Shown here: one piece after another, positions 42,872 to 52,065 of the stretch | How positions within the stretch are numbered: position 1 is the stretch's first letter | How the letters are laid out: every line of letters begins with the position of its first letter | From: Neolewinella marina | Lineage (GTDB): Bacteria > Bacteroidota > Bacteroidia > Chitinophagales > Saprospiraceae | DNA: 64,000 nt | Assembly (NCBI RefSeq): GCF_002631205.1 | Contig: NZ_PDLO01000006.1 | Location: forward strand, 1 to 64,000 | Reading direction: 5' to 3' | The notes under the pieces: model-generated | What the model was told of the DNA's origin: nothing | Database searches by the model: none | What the model saw: the letters and a program-made list of their open reading frames with translations, nothing else | Program-made: the position numbers and the translations under genes

Positions 42872-44812
42872 ATGCCCGCGCGCTTTACTTTCCTTCTGTT
42901 GTGGCTGCTCGCGTGCCTGTTGGCCGTCCCCCTGGGCGCCCAGGCTCCGGCCCGCCCCATGAAGAAGAGCGAGCTGAAGGAGCTGGCGGCTACCCAGTCG
43001 CTGCTCAGCCTGCGGAAGTACCCCGAAGCCCAGGAAAAGCTCGACCGCCTGCTCCGCCGCCACGGCGGGGTGGCCGACCTGCACTACCTCCAGGCCGAGA
43101 TCGGCCGGGGCGAAAAGGACTACCCCAAAGCACTGGCCGCCCTCGAGCGGGGGATCGCCCTGGAGGGCCCCGCCGCCTCGATCGCCTACCGGGAGCTGGC
43201 GGAGGTGCACGCCCAGATGGGCAATTACACCGAAGCGCTGGATGCCTACGAAAGCTATCTGGCCGCCCTGCAGCGGGCGGGCCGCAGCCCTGATCAACTG
43301 AAAGCCGTAGAAGAGCGGGTAGCCGAGGCCCGGGTGGCCGCCGAGCTGGCCGCTAACCCCTTAGCCTTCACCCCGGAACCCCTGGGGCCCGGCGTCAATA
43401 CCCCGGATCACCTGGAGTACTTCCCCAGCCTGAGCGTCGACGGTCAGCGCATGATCTTTACCCGAAGGGTCAACAAGCAGCAGGAGGATTTCTACCAGAG
43501 CAACCGCCTGCCCGACGGCAGCTGGGACCGGGCTACCCCCCTGGATGGCGTCAATACCCCCCTGAACGAGGGTGCCCAGACCATCACCGCCGATGGCCGC
43601 TACCTGGTCTTCACCGGCTGCGGGCGCCGCGACGGAGCGGGTTCCTGCGACCTCTACTTCAGCGAACGGCAGGGCGACCGCTGGACCGAAGCCCAAAATA
43701 TGGGCGCTACCATCAATACCCGGGCCTCCGAGAGCCAGCCGAGCCTGTCGCAGGACGGCCGCCTGCTGTTTTTCGCCAGCAACCGGGCCGGGGGGATGGG
43801 CAACGACGACATCTACGTGGCCGGCCGCAATCCCGACGGCAGCTGGAGCCGGCCGGTGAACCTGGGGCCCTCCATCAATACTTCCGGCAACGACCGCTAC
43901 CCCTTCTGGGCGGCGGACAACCGCACCCTCTACTTCACCTCCACCGGCCGCCGCGGCATGGGTGGGGCCGACCTGTTCAAGACCTCCGTCGACGAGAACA
44001 ACATGTGGGAGCAGCCGACCAACCTGGGCTATCCCCTCAATACCGCCGGCGAGGAAACCAACCTGTTCATTGCCCTCGACGGCAAAACCGCCTTCTTCAG
44101 CAAGGGGGTGGGCGACGACATCGATATCTACACCTTCGAGATGCCGGAAAAGATCCGCCCCGCCCCGGCCACCTACGTGCAGGTGAGCGTGGTCGATGAC
44201 CAGACGGACCAGCCCCTGGTGGCCAACGTCCGCCTGCAGACGCAGGACAAGAAGGGGCTGGTCTCTTCCAGCCAGACCGACCGCCACGGCTGCTACCTCA
44301 CGGTACTGCCTACGGGGCGGGATTACGGGTTCACCGTTGAAAAGGAGGGCTACCTCTTCTATTCCGACCGCTTTGAACTCACGGGAGAGCATACCGTCAG
44401 CGAGCCTTTTCTGCTCAAGATCCGCCTGCAGCCCCTCCTGGAGGAGGACGTATCGGAAGCCGCCGAGGCCGACGGGGCCATCGTCCTGAAGAACGTGTTT
44501 TTTGAAACCGCCAGCGATGAACTGCTGGAGTTGTCGACGGAGGAACTCGACCGGCTGGTGGCCCTGCTGAACAGCCAGCCGCAACTCGGCGTGGAGATTG
44601 CCGGTCATACGGACGACGTGGGGTCCGAAGCGGCCAACCAGCGGCTCAGCGAACGGCGGGCCGCCTCCGTCAAGACTTACCTAGAGAGCCAGGGCATCGC
44701 GCCGGACCGCATCCGCTCCGTAGGGTACGGGGAGAGCCGCCCCGTGGCCCCCAACGACACCGAAGCAGGCCGCGCCCGCAACCGGCGCACGACCTTCCGG
44801 CTGCTCTTCTAG
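42872..44812 (+). CDS. PorE-like T9SS-associated protein (TPR, WD40-like beta-propeller, OmpA domain)
   Basis: 646 aa. Signal peptide (TFLLLWLLACLLAVPLGAQ). TPR-like helices at ~30-150 are followed by a PD40/TolB-type beta-propeller (~175-430), with repeats such as SPSLSQDGRLLFFASNRAGG and LYFTSTGRRGMGGADLF. A carboxypeptidase-regulatory-like domain (~435-520) and a C-terminal OmpA peptidoglycan-binding domain (~530-646, GHTDDVGSEAANQRLSERRAA) follow. This four-part order is that of PorE, the periplasmic type IX secretion component that anchors to peptidoglycan. Many paralogues share it, so the exact role is inferred. Confidence 0.85.
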   Translation: MPARFTFLLLWLLACLLAVPLGAQAPARPMKKSELKELAATQSLLSLRKYPEAQEKLDRLLRRHGGVADLHYLQAEIGRGEKDYPKALAALERGIALEGPAASIAYRELAEVHAQMGNYTEALDAYESYLAALQRAGRSPDQLKAVEERVAEARVAAELAANPLAFTPEPLGPGVNTPDHLEYFPSLSVDGQRMIFTRRVNKQQEDFYQSNRLPDGSWDRATPLDGVNTPLNEGAQTITADGRYLVFTGCGRRDGAGSCDLYFSERQGDRWTEAQNMGATINTRASESQPSLSQDGRLLFFASNRAGGMGNDDIYVAGRNPDGSWSRPVNLGPSINTSGNDRYPFWAADNRTLYFTSTGRRGMGGADLFKTSVDENNMWEQPTNLGYPLNTAGEETNLFIALDGKTAFFSKGVGDDIDIYTFEMPEKIRPAPATYVQVSVVDDQTDQPLVANVRLQTQDKKGLVSSSQTDRHGCYLTVLPTGRDYGFTVEKEGYLFYSDRFELTGEHTVSEPFLLKIRLQPLLEEDVSEAAEADGAIVLKNVFFETASDELLELSTEELDRLVALLNSQPQLGVEIAGHTDDVGSEAANQRLSERRAASVKTYLESQGIAPDRIRSVGYGESRPVAPNDTEAGRARNRRTTFRLLF

Positions 44813-44819
44813 AAGTCCG

Positions 44820-44827
44820 TATTTTTG
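44820..44827 (+). promoter_or_regulatory. -7 promoter box abutting the 44832 gene
   Basis: TATTTTTG followed by C, an exact TAnnTTTG(C) match, 4 nt before the ATG. It predicts a leaderless mRNA. Confidence 0.65.
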
Positions 44828-44831
44828 CGCC

Positions 44832-45521
44832 ATGTCCGCCGAAGCACAGCTCACGGAGGCCCCGCAATCGAGATCCTACCTGGCCCTGGCCATCAGTGGG
44901 TTGTTTCATCCCTTGCTGGTGCCTACCTACATTTTCCTGATCCTCGCCGGGGTCAACCCCTACCTGTTCGGGACCTCCGACCTCGGGGAGCCCCGGGCCA
45001 TGAGTAACCTGATCCTCATCTTCCTCGACACCTTCGTCATCCCGGTGGTGGCCGTGGTGATCATGGCCAAGCTCAACATGATCAACAGCGTGATGATGCA
45101 CGAGAAGTCGGAGCGGATCGGCCCGCTGCTGCTCGTCATGGTGCTGTACTTCTGGATCTATTACAACTTCAGCCAGAGCAACCAGACCCCCACCATCTTC
45201 TCCTCCTTCCTGCTGGGCGTCATCATCGCCCTGGTGGCGGGCTTCGTTATCAACCTGCTCGACAAGATCAGTCTCCACGCCACGGGGATGGGTGGATTGG
45301 TGGCCGTAGCGGTGATTATGCTGGCCCTCTTCGGTCCGAACGGCATCGAGGTAGGAGCGGCTACGATCGGCCTGCCCGTCCTGCTGGTGCTTACGGTGAT
45401 CATCGCCGGCGCGGTGGGCACGGCGCGGCTGGCCCTCGGGGCCCACGACCGCATGCAGCTCTACGCGGGTTACCTCCTGGGCTTCGTGTCCCAGTTCGTG
45501 GCCCTTAAATTCTACTTCTGA
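44832..45521 (+). CDS. multi-pass membrane protein (Bacteroidota PAP2-related-like)
   Basis: 229 aa with about six hydrophobic segments (e.g. LALAISGLFHPLLVPTYIFLI, LILIFLDTFVIPVVAVVIM, FSSFLLGVIIALVAGFVI, VLLVLTVIIAGAVGTARL). Conserved-looking polar sites are MHEKSERIGPLL, KISLHATGMGG and ARLALGAHDRMQLYAGYLLG. The last two recall the His/Arg motifs of PAP2 phosphatases, but the full catalytic set is not visible. Function unknown. Its TGA overlaps the ATG of the next gene (TGATG). Confidence 0.72.
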   Translation: MSAEAQLTEAPQSRSYLALAISGLFHPLLVPTYIFLILAGVNPYLFGTSDLGEPRAMSNLILIFLDTFVIPVVAVVIMAKLNMINSVMMHEKSERIGPLLLVMVLYFWIYYNFSQSNQTPTIFSSFLLGVIIALVAGFVINLLDKISLHATGMGGLVAVAVIMLALFGPNGIEVGAATIGLPVLLVLTVIIAGAVGTARLALGAHDRMQLYAGYLLGFVSQFVALKFYF

Positions 45522-46504
45522 TGCTGCGGAGGACCGAAATTGACCCCAATGAACCGCTGGGAGAATCCCCCCGCGTGATCGGCCACTACGTTGGTGAGGA
45601 GCCCGGCCCCCTGGTGGTTGCCATCGGCGGCATCCACGGCAACGAGCCCGCCGGGGTAGCGGCCCTGGAGCAACTCTTCGACCTGCTGCGGGAGGAGCCC
45701 CTGGTGAACCCCGGATTTACCTTCCGCGGGGAGCTGCTTGCCCTGCGCGGCAACCTGGAAGCCCTGCGACTGGGTAAGCGCTACGTAGATACCGACCTGA
45801 ATCGCATCTGGCGGCCCGTAGTCCGCGGCACCGACGACAGCTACCCCAACGTCGAGGCCCGCGAGCTGGACGGTATGCTGGCCGCCATCGACAATGCGCT
45901 GGTGGATTCCTCCGTACAGGAGATCGTCCTGCTGGACCTGCACACCACCACGGCCACCGGCGGGGTTTTCGCCATTACCGGCGACGATGCCCCCAGCCTT
46001 TCACTGGCCGCCGAACTGGGCGTGCCCGTCGTCAAGGGAATGCTGAGCGGACTGCAGGGCACCACCCTGAGCTACTTCCGCTCCGGACAGTACGACCTGG
46101 AGCGCCCCTGCCGGGCCGTCACCTTCGAGGCGGGCGCCCACACCGAGGCGGAGTCCGTAGACCGCGCCCTGGCCGCCACGGTCAACCTGCTGCGGTCGGT
46201 GGGCTGCGTTCGTACCGAGGACGTCAGTACCCACCACGAAGAAACCCTGCGGGCCGCCAACCCCGGAGTTCCCCCGCTGCTGGAGCTGGTGTACGTGCAC
46301 CGGCTGGAACCCGACCACGGCTTCGTCATGCGGCCCGGCTACTCCAACTTTACCCCCGTGAAGGAGGGGACCATCCTGGGTGAGGACCACAACGGCCCCA
46401 TCGGCGCGCCCTGCAGCGGCTACGTCCTTATGCCCCTCTACCAGGAGCAGGGCGGGGAGGGCTTCTTCATTGTGCAGCGCTACGACAGCTCCGCCAGCTA
46501 CTAA
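45521..46504 (+). CDS. succinylglutamate desuccinylase/aspartoacylase family zinc hydrolase
   Basis: 327 aa. M14-like zinc carboxypeptidase fold. The metal site GGIHGNEPAG contains the H-x-x-E pair. TDLNRIW provides the Arg/Asn substrate site, LLDLHTTTATGG the third zinc His, and TFEAGAHTE the catalytic Glu region. A C-terminal beta domain (from ~240, FVMRPGYSNFTPVKEGTILG) matches family members that deacylate N-acyl amino acids. The substrate is unknown. It is translationally coupled to the upstream membrane protein and precedes nadD by 12 bp. Confidence 0.87.
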   Translation: MLRRTEIDPNEPLGESPRVIGHYVGEEPGPLVVAIGGIHGNEPAGVAALEQLFDLLREEPLVNPGFTFRGELLALRGNLEALRLGKRYVDTDLNRIWRPVVRGTDDSYPNVEARELDGMLAAIDNALVDSSVQEIVLLDLHTTTATGGVFAITGDDAPSLSLAAELGVPVVKGMLSGLQGTTLSYFRSGQYDLERPCRAVTFEAGAHTEAESVDRALAATVNLLRSVGCVRTEDVSTHHEETLRAANPGVPPLLELVYVHRLEPDHGFVMRPGYSNFTPVKEGTILGEDHNGPIGAPCSGYVLMPLYQEQGGEGFFIVQRYDSSASY

Positions 46505-46516
46505 CCCTTCCCCTTC

Positions 46517-47098
46517 ATGAGCAGACGACAAGTCGGCCTCTTTTTCGGCTCCTTCAATCCTGTCCACGTCGGACATATGATCCTGGCCAACTTCATGGCC
46601 ACCCGCACCTCCCTGGATGAGGTCTGGTTCGTGGTCAGTCCCCATAACCCTTTCAAGAAGCGCGGCAGCCTGGCCCGCGACCACGACCGCTTCCACCTGG
46701 TGGAACTGGCCATCGGCGATACCCCCCGCCTGAGGGCAAGCCGGGTGGAATTCGACCTGCCGAAGCCGTCGTACACCATCGATACCCTGGCAGTGCTGCG
46801 CGAGAAGTACCCCACCTACGACTTTTCCCTCATCATGGGCAGCGACAACCTGGCGTCCCTGCCCAAGTGGAAGAACCACGAGCTGATCCTGCGCGATTTC
46901 GCCATCCAGCTCTATCCCCGCCCTGGATTCCCCGGTGGAGAATTGCTGGAGCACCCCCGCGTCACCCTGTACGACGCCCCCCTGATGCATCTCTCGGCCA
47001 CCTACGTACGCGACGCGATCCGCACCGGGGAGAGCATCCGTTACCTCGTTCCCCCCGCCGTGGAGGAGGAATTGCTGAAATCGGGACTCTACCGCTAA
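46517..47098 (+). CDS. nadD: nicotinate-nucleotide adenylyltransferase
   Basis: 193 aa. It transfers AMP from ATP to nicotinate mononucleotide in NAD synthesis. It has the nucleotidyltransferase signature LFFGSFNPVHVGHM (GSFNPxHxGH at 11-20), a substrate loop SPHNPFKKRG, LIMGSDNLASLPKWKN, and the C-terminal LSATYVRDAIRTG corresponding to the ISSTxIR ATP site. Length is normal. Its stop codon overlaps an inverted repeat that precedes htpG. Confidence 0.95.
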   Translation: MSRRQVGLFFGSFNPVHVGHMILANFMATRTSLDEVWFVVSPHNPFKKRGSLARDHDRFHLVELAIGDTPRLRASRVEFDLPKPSYTIDTLAVLREKYPTYDFSLIMGSDNLASLPKWKNHELILRDFAIQLYPRPGFPGGELLEHPRVTLYDAPLMHLSATYVRDAIRTGESIRYLVPPAVEEELLKSGLYR

Positions 47099-47119
47099 AA
47101 TGTCAGCGACATTTTGACA
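47097..47119. promoter_or_regulatory. inverted repeat upstream of htpG (candidate heat-shock control site)
   Basis: AAAATGTC (47097-47104) and GACATTTT (47108-47115) form a perfect 8-bp-arm hairpin with an AGC loop. Overlapping it, TGTCA and TGACA half-sites are separated by 9 nt (47101-47119). It starts at the nadD stop codon, 68 bp before the htpG ATG. No CIRCE element is present. A regulatory role for htpG is inference. Confidence 0.5.
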
Positions 47120-47186
47120 GTAGAGGGGTAGTGGAATGAATCTTGTCCTGCTACCCCGGGACTGACCCGTAACGAAATAAACAGCT

Positions 47187-49073
47187 ATGCAAAAAGGTAA
47201 CATATCCGTACAGACGGAAAACATCTTCCCCATCATCAAGAAGTTTCTCTACTCCGACCAGGAGATCTTCTTGCGGGAGTTGGTATCCAACGCCACCGAC
47301 GCCACCAGCAAACTTGCCACCCTGGCCCGGAAGGGAGAGGCCAAGGGCGACTACACCGACAAGACGATCGACATCCTGATCGACAAGGAGGCCGGTACCC
47401 TGACCATCCGCGACCGCGGCATCGGCATGACCGAGGAGGAGGTCAAGAAGTACCTCAACCAGGTTGCCCTCTCCTCCGCCCAGGAATTCGTCGACAAATA
47501 CCAGGACGACGCTTCCATCATCGGCCACTTCGGTCTGGGCTTCTACTCCGCCTTCATGGTCGCCGACAAGGTGGAGGTCGTAACCAAGAGCTACCAGGAA
47601 GGCGCGGCCGCCGTGCGCTGGATCTGTGAGGGTGACCCGAGCTACGAAATCGGGGAGGCCGAGCGCGAGATGCAGGGTACTGACGTGATCCTGCACGTCA
47701 GCGAAGACAGCAAGCAGTACCTCGAGGAAGATGAGATCGAAGGCCTGCTGCTCAAGTACTGCCGCTTCCTGCCCTACCCCATCCGCTTCGGTACCAAAAC
47801 CGAGACCACCTACGAGGAGGTCGAAGGAACCGGGGAGGAAGGCGAGGAGAAGCCGGAACCCAAGAAGATCGAAACGGAGGTCGACAACATCATCAACAAC
47901 ACCGACCCCCTCTGGAAGAAGGCCCCCGCTGACCTGACGGACGAGGACTACAAGTCCTTCTACCGTGAGCTCTACCCCATGGGTGAGCCCCCCATGTTCT
48001 GGATCCACCTGAACATCGACTACCCCTTCAACCTCACCGGTATCCTCTACTTCCCGAAGGTTTCCGGCAAACTGGAACTGCAGCGCAACAAGATCCAGCT
48101 GTACAGCAACCAGGTGTACGTGACGGACAACGTCTCCGACATCGTACCTGAGTTCCTCACGCTGCTCCACGGGGTGATCGACTCCCCCGACATTCCGCTG
48201 AACGTGTCGCGCAGCTACTTGCAGGCCGACACCAACGTGAAGAAGATCACCGGCTACATCACCAAGAAGGTGGCCGAGAAGCTCAACAGCCTCTTCAAGG
48301 AAGACCGGGAAGCCTACGAGGCCAAGTGGCCGGACCTGGGCGTATTCGTGAAGTACGGCATGGTTTCGGAGGAGAAGTTCTACGACCGGGCCACCAAGTT
48401 CGCCCTGCTGGAGAATACCGAAGGCAAGTTCTTCACCCTGGAAGAGTACCGCGAGCGGATCAAGGAAAACCAGACCGACAAGTACGACCGCCTGGTGGCG
48501 ATCTACACCGCCGACGCCGACCGGCAGCATACGCTGATTGAGTCGGTGCGCGACCGCGGGTACGATGTCCTCAAGTTCGAGCACGCCATCGACGCCCCCA
48601 CCATCCAGACCCTGGAGCAGAAGGAGGAGAAACTGAACTTCGTCCGGGTGGATTCCGCCACCCCCGACCAGCTGGTCCAGAAGGACGAGGAGCAGGAAAT
48701 CTTCCTCAGCGAGGAGGAGCAGGAGACCGTAAAGCAGGTCTTCACCGCCGCCGTCGGCAACGCCGGTTCCGTGGAACTCAAGCCCCTCAGTGCCCAGGAC
48801 GCCCCCGTGCAGATCGTAAGGAACGAGTTCATGCGGCGGATGAAGGAGATGCAGATGATGCAGGGCATGGATCCCTCCATGTTCCCGGATTCCTACCAGG
48901 TGGTGGTCAACGCCAACAACCCCCTGGTCAAGGAGCGCCTGCTGGAGGTGGAAGATGAGTCGGCCCGCGCCGAAAACGCCGCCTACCTCTACCAGCTCGC
49001 CAAGCTGAGCCAGCAGATGCTGAGCGGCGCCGAGTTGAAGGCCTTCATCGACCGTTCGCTGAAGATGATGTAG
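47187..49073 (+). CDS. htpG: molecular chaperone HtpG (Hsp90)
   Basis: 628 aa cytosolic ATP-dependent chaperone. The N-terminal GHKL ATPase shows QEIFLRELVSNATDATSKL (Mg-binding Asn), DRGIGMTEEEV and GHFGLGFYSAFMVAD (the lid/glycine motif). The middle domain includes YPFNLTGILYFPK and DIPLNVSRSYLQ. The C-terminal dimer domain (LYQLAKLSQQMLSGAELKAF) is complete. The charged linker (EEVEGTGEEGEEKPEPKK, ~210-230) is prominent. It stands alone behind an inverted-repeat control site. Confidence 0.97.
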   Translation: MQKGNISVQTENIFPIIKKFLYSDQEIFLRELVSNATDATSKLATLARKGEAKGDYTDKTIDILIDKEAGTLTIRDRGIGMTEEEVKKYLNQVALSSAQEFVDKYQDDASIIGHFGLGFYSAFMVADKVEVVTKSYQEGAAAVRWICEGDPSYEIGEAEREMQGTDVILHVSEDSKQYLEEDEIEGLLLKYCRFLPYPIRFGTKTETTYEEVEGTGEEGEEKPEPKKIETEVDNIINNTDPLWKKAPADLTDEDYKSFYRELYPMGEPPMFWIHLNIDYPFNLTGILYFPKVSGKLELQRNKIQLYSNQVYVTDNVSDIVPEFLTLLHGVIDSPDIPLNVSRSYLQADTNVKKITGYITKKVAEKLNSLFKEDREAYEAKWPDLGVFVKYGMVSEEKFYDRATKFALLENTEGKFFTLEEYRERIKENQTDKYDRLVAIYTADADRQHTLIESVRDRGYDVLKFEHAIDAPTIQTLEQKEEKLNFVRVDSATPDQLVQKDEEQEIFLSEEEQETVKQVFTAAVGNAGSVELKPLSAQDAPVQIVRNEFMRRMKEMQMMQGMDPSMFPDSYQVVVNANNPLVKERLLEVEDESARAENAAYLYQLAKLSQQMLSGAELKAFIDRSLKMM

Positions 49074-49079
49074 GCTAGC

Positions 49080-49667
49080 TCACAAGTTTAGCTTTCCCTG
49101 TGGTCCGCGGAGGACCGCCCCGATGCGCGGGGCGGCTCCGCGGATCGCTTTTTGGGGCAGGCCCATCCGCAACAGCCGGTCGTTCACGGCGGCCGGGTCC
49201 GGATGTTCCAGCGTCAGGGATTCCAGGGCGAGGCCCAGGTCGGGAAGGCGGTCCGCGGGGTGGGTTCCGGAGGCGCTCCAGTCGATGACGAAGGGCACTA
49301 CGTCGACGGCGGGGTGGGTGCCCGGATCGGAGAGGCGCCAGCGGAGCAGTTGACCGTCGGCCAGCCGACGCGAGCCGCTTTGCAGGGCTTCCCCGGAGTA
49401 TTGCACGGCACCCGCGTGTACCGCCCAGCGGCTGATGACGGAAATGCCTCCCGCCAGGTCGATGCCCATCCACCGCGGTGGCGGGATATCGGTGTCCGGG
49501 TCCACGGCCAGCAGTTCCAGGTAGGAGCGCAGCCCCAGGCGGAGCAGGGCATTGTGGGTGCCCCGTTCCGGATGGCGGCCCCCGGGGGTAGGGGGCAGGC
49601 CGGCGGCGGTGAAGCTTGCGATGGCCCGCGACAGATCGGGCACGGTGTACACCAGGTGATCCAACAT
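49080..49667 (-). CDS. glyoxalase-like (VOC superfamily) domain protein
   Basis: 195 aa from the ATG at 49667 (MLDHLVYTVPDLSRAIASF), the typical first VOC strand-helix. It continues with GGRHPERGTHNALLRLGLRSYLELLAVD and FVIDWSASGTHPADRLP, matching the Glyoxalase_3/'glyoxalase-like domain' subgroup, whose substrates are unknown. His3, the GTHNA His and the YLELL Glu sit where VOC metal ligands occur. It converges on htpG with a 6-bp gap and is divergent from the coiled-coil gene. Confidence 0.85.
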   Translation of the reverse strand: MLDHLVYTVPDLSRAIASFTAAGLPPTPGGRHPERGTHNALLRLGLRSYLELLAVDPDTDIPPPRWMGIDLAGGISVISRWAVHAGAVQYSGEALQSGSRRLADGQLLRWRLSDPGTHPAVDVVPFVIDWSASGTHPADRLPDLGLALESLTLEHPDPAAVNDRLLRMGLPQKAIRGAAPRIGAVLRGPQGKLNL

Positions 49668-49684
49668 TTGCCAAAGGTATGCAC

Positions 49685-49692
49685 TAACTTTG
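49685..49692 (+). promoter_or_regulatory. -7 promoter box for the 49734 gene
   Basis: TAACTTTG followed by C, an exact TAnnTTTG(C) match, 41 nt before the ATG. A TTTG at 49667-49670 lies 14 nt upstream, and overlaps the start codon of the divergent glyoxalase-like gene. Confidence 0.55.
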
Positions 49693-49733
49693 CCCCGCTT
49701 TCGGGCAGGACTACCCCCTATAACCACTTGAGT

Positions 49734-50336
49734 ATGCGTTGTTTTTTGTGTCTTGTATTTTTCTGGATGGGTGCCGCTGTCCTCTTCGGGCAGCAGAGCG
49801 GAAACCCGGCCCAGGCCGGTGACCGCGACCTGCAGACCCAGTTTGAAACCATGCTGGATTTGTCCAACCGCTACCGGGAGGGCAGCCGGGAATTCAAGGT
49901 TGTACCCCGCGACTACCTAGATGCATTCATGAGTAACGTCAGCGACTCCATCGCCACCTACACCACCCAGATTGAGGCCCTGGAGGCGCAGCAGGCTGAA
50001 CAGCAGGCGCGCATCGACGCCACCTCCGGGGAGGTAGCCGACCGCGACGCCCTCATTGCCGACCTGAAGGACGAGCGCGACACCGTGGGGCTGCTGGGCA
50101 TGCAGCTCGACAAGGGGACCTACAGCATCATCATGTGGTCGCTGGTGATCGGTCTGCTGATCGCCCTGCTGGTGGCCCTGGGCGGTACCCGCATTGCCGC
50201 CGGCAACAACTCGGCCCTGAAGCGGGAGCGCGACAAGCTGGCCGAGGAGCTGGAGCAGAGCCGCAAGAGCCGGCTGACCGTAGAGCAGGACCTGCGCCGG
50301 CAGCTGCAGGACGAGATCAACAAGCGCCTGCCATGA
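49734..50336 (+). CDS. exported coiled-coil protein with one internal membrane helix
   Basis: 200 aa. Signal peptide or N-terminal anchor (FLCLVFFWMGAAVLFGQ). A coiled coil at ~75-110 (IEALEAQQAEQQARIDAT, then SGEVADRDALIADLKDE) is followed by one strong membrane helix (IIMWSLVIGLLIALLVALGG, ~129-148) and a second coiled coil at the C-terminus (KRERDKLAEELEQSRKSR). No family recognised. It precedes gldJ but with a 191-bp gap, so a shared role in gliding or T9SS is only a guess. Confidence 0.75.
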   Translation: MRCFLCLVFFWMGAAVLFGQQSGNPAQAGDRDLQTQFETMLDLSNRYREGSREFKVVPRDYLDAFMSNVSDSIATYTTQIEALEAQQAEQQARIDATSGEVADRDALIADLKDERDTVGLLGMQLDKGTYSIIMWSLVIGLLIALLVALGGTRIAAGNNSALKRERDKLAEELEQSRKSRLTVEQDLRRQLQDEINKRLP

Positions 50337-50527
50337 TCCCCGCTTCGGCAAGGCGGCCGACAGGGAGCCCGACCCCGGACGGCCCGCGGAAATATTAAGA
50401 ATTCGAACACAATAGTTCTTCAACCGATTCGGTTAAACTAGCCGTAGGTCGATGACAGGCTCCGGGTACCACCGTGCCCGGAACCGCCGACCCCGTTTAC
50501 GTAAACTCTTTGGACTACCACCGCAAC

Positions 50528-52039
50528 ATGAAGATATTGCTCAAGACGCTGCCCTACCTCTGCCTGGTACTCCTGGTGGCGAGCTGCAATCGCAACAACG
50601 ATCGCTCCCGCACCACGAACTGGAAGTACAACGACGAGAAGTGGGGAGGCTACGAAAGAAACAAGGACTTCGAAGGGCAGGAAACCCCGCCCAACATGGT
50701 CCTCATCCCCGGGGGAACCTTCGTGATGGGCTTCACCGAGGAGGACGTACCCTACGACTGGGATAATATCCCGCGTCGGGTGACCGTGTCCAGCTTCTAC
50801 ATGGACCAGACCGAGATCAGCAACGAGGACTACCTGCTGTACCTGCACTGGACGGAGGACGTGTACAGCGCCTACCCCGAAGTGCTGCAGGCCGCTCTGC
50901 CCGATACGCTGGTCTGGCGCGACGAACTGTCGTTCAACGAGCCTTACGTAACCGGCTACCTGCGCCACCCCGCCTACGCCCAGCACCCCGTAGTGGGCGT
51001 CAGTTGGGTACAGGCCCGGGAGTACAGCCGCTGGCGTACCGATCGGGTGAACGAGGCCATCCTCATTGACCGCGGCATCCAGGAGTACCGCCCCGACCAG
51101 GAAGGCTCCGACGTATTCGTCACCGATGCTTACCTCGCCGGACAGTACGAAGGGGTAGAGCGCAAGGGCCTCAAGGACATGAAAACCGGCGACACCCGCC
51201 CGGTACGTCTCGAGGACGGCATCCTGCAGCCCGACTTCCGCCTGCCCACCGAGGCCGAGTGGGAGTACGCCGCCCTGGCCCTGGAAGGCCTGCAGGCCAA
51301 CGAGAAGGACGAGAACTACACCGACCGCCGGATCTACCCCTGGAGCGGCACCAGCCTGCGCTACCAGCGCCACGACCGCAACCAGGGCAAGATGTACGCC
51401 AACTTCAAGCGGGCCGGTGGTGACTACAGCGGTATCGCCGGGAAGCCGAACGACGAGAACATGATCACCAGCAACGTCTTCGACAACTTCCCCAACGACT
51501 TCGGCCTCTACAACATGGCCGGCAACGTCAACGAGTGGGTGCTGGACCTCTACCGCCCCCTGACCACCCAGACGCTGGTGGACGTGGAGAACCACGACCT
51601 GAACAGCTTCCGGGGTAACGACTACATGAACGTCAAGCGCGACCAGGACGGCCGCGCCGCCGAGAAGGACAGCCTCGGACGCCTCATTTACGTACCCGTA
51701 GAGGATGAGGACGTAGCCGACCGCGACAACTACAACCGCGGCCGCGTCTACGACTACCTCGACGGTGACGAGGAAAGCGGCGCCGACTACGCCACCAACC
51801 AGCATACCCTGATCAGCGACAAGTCGCGGGTCTACAAGGGAGGCAGCTGGGCCGACCGCGCCTACTGGCTGAGCCCCGGCACCCGCCGCTACCTCGACCA
51901 GGACCGCGCCTCCCGCACCATTGGCTTCCGCTGCGCGATGGTTCGCGTGGGCAACAGCCAGGGCGTCGACAAGGGCCAGATCAACCGTTTCGGCATCAGC
52001 CCCGGCAAGGACAAGAACCGCCGCCGCTCCCGCCGCTAA
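50528..52039 (+). CDS. gldJ: gliding motility lipoprotein GldJ-like (SUMF1/FGE-sulfatase domain)
   Basis: 503 aa. The ATG at 50528 gives a lipoprotein signal with lipobox LVASC (Cys20). The rest is a formylglycine-generating-enzyme-like fold: MVLIPGGTFVMGF, VTVSSFYMDQTEISNEDYLLYLHW, FRLPTEAEWEYAALA, FGLYNMAGNVNEWVLDLY, SRVYKGGSWADRAYWLSPG and IGFRCAM. In gliding/T9SS proteins of this family (GldJ, GldK) the fold is structural, not catalytic. The length and the following murF gene fit GldJ, a known gldJ-murF order in Bacteroidota. A terminator separates the two genes here. Basic C-terminal tail (KDKNRRRSRR). Confidence 0.9.
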   Translation: MKILLKTLPYLCLVLLVASCNRNNDRSRTTNWKYNDEKWGGYERNKDFEGQETPPNMVLIPGGTFVMGFTEEDVPYDWDNIPRRVTVSSFYMDQTEISNEDYLLYLHWTEDVYSAYPEVLQAALPDTLVWRDELSFNEPYVTGYLRHPAYAQHPVVGVSWVQAREYSRWRTDRVNEAILIDRGIQEYRPDQEGSDVFVTDAYLAGQYEGVERKGLKDMKTGDTRPVRLEDGILQPDFRLPTEAEWEYAALALEGLQANEKDENYTDRRIYPWSGTSLRYQRHDRNQGKMYANFKRAGGDYSGIAGKPNDENMITSNVFDNFPNDFGLYNMAGNVNEWVLDLYRPLTTQTLVDVENHDLNSFRGNDYMNVKRDQDGRAAEKDSLGRLIYVPVEDEDVADRDNYNRGRVYDYLDGDEESGADYATNQHTLISDKSRVYKGGSWADRAYWLSPGTRRYLDQDRASRTIGFRCAMVRVGNSQGVDKGQINRFGISPGKDKNRRRSRR

Positions 52040-52065
52040 GTCCGGCTAAACACCTATAATTCCGG

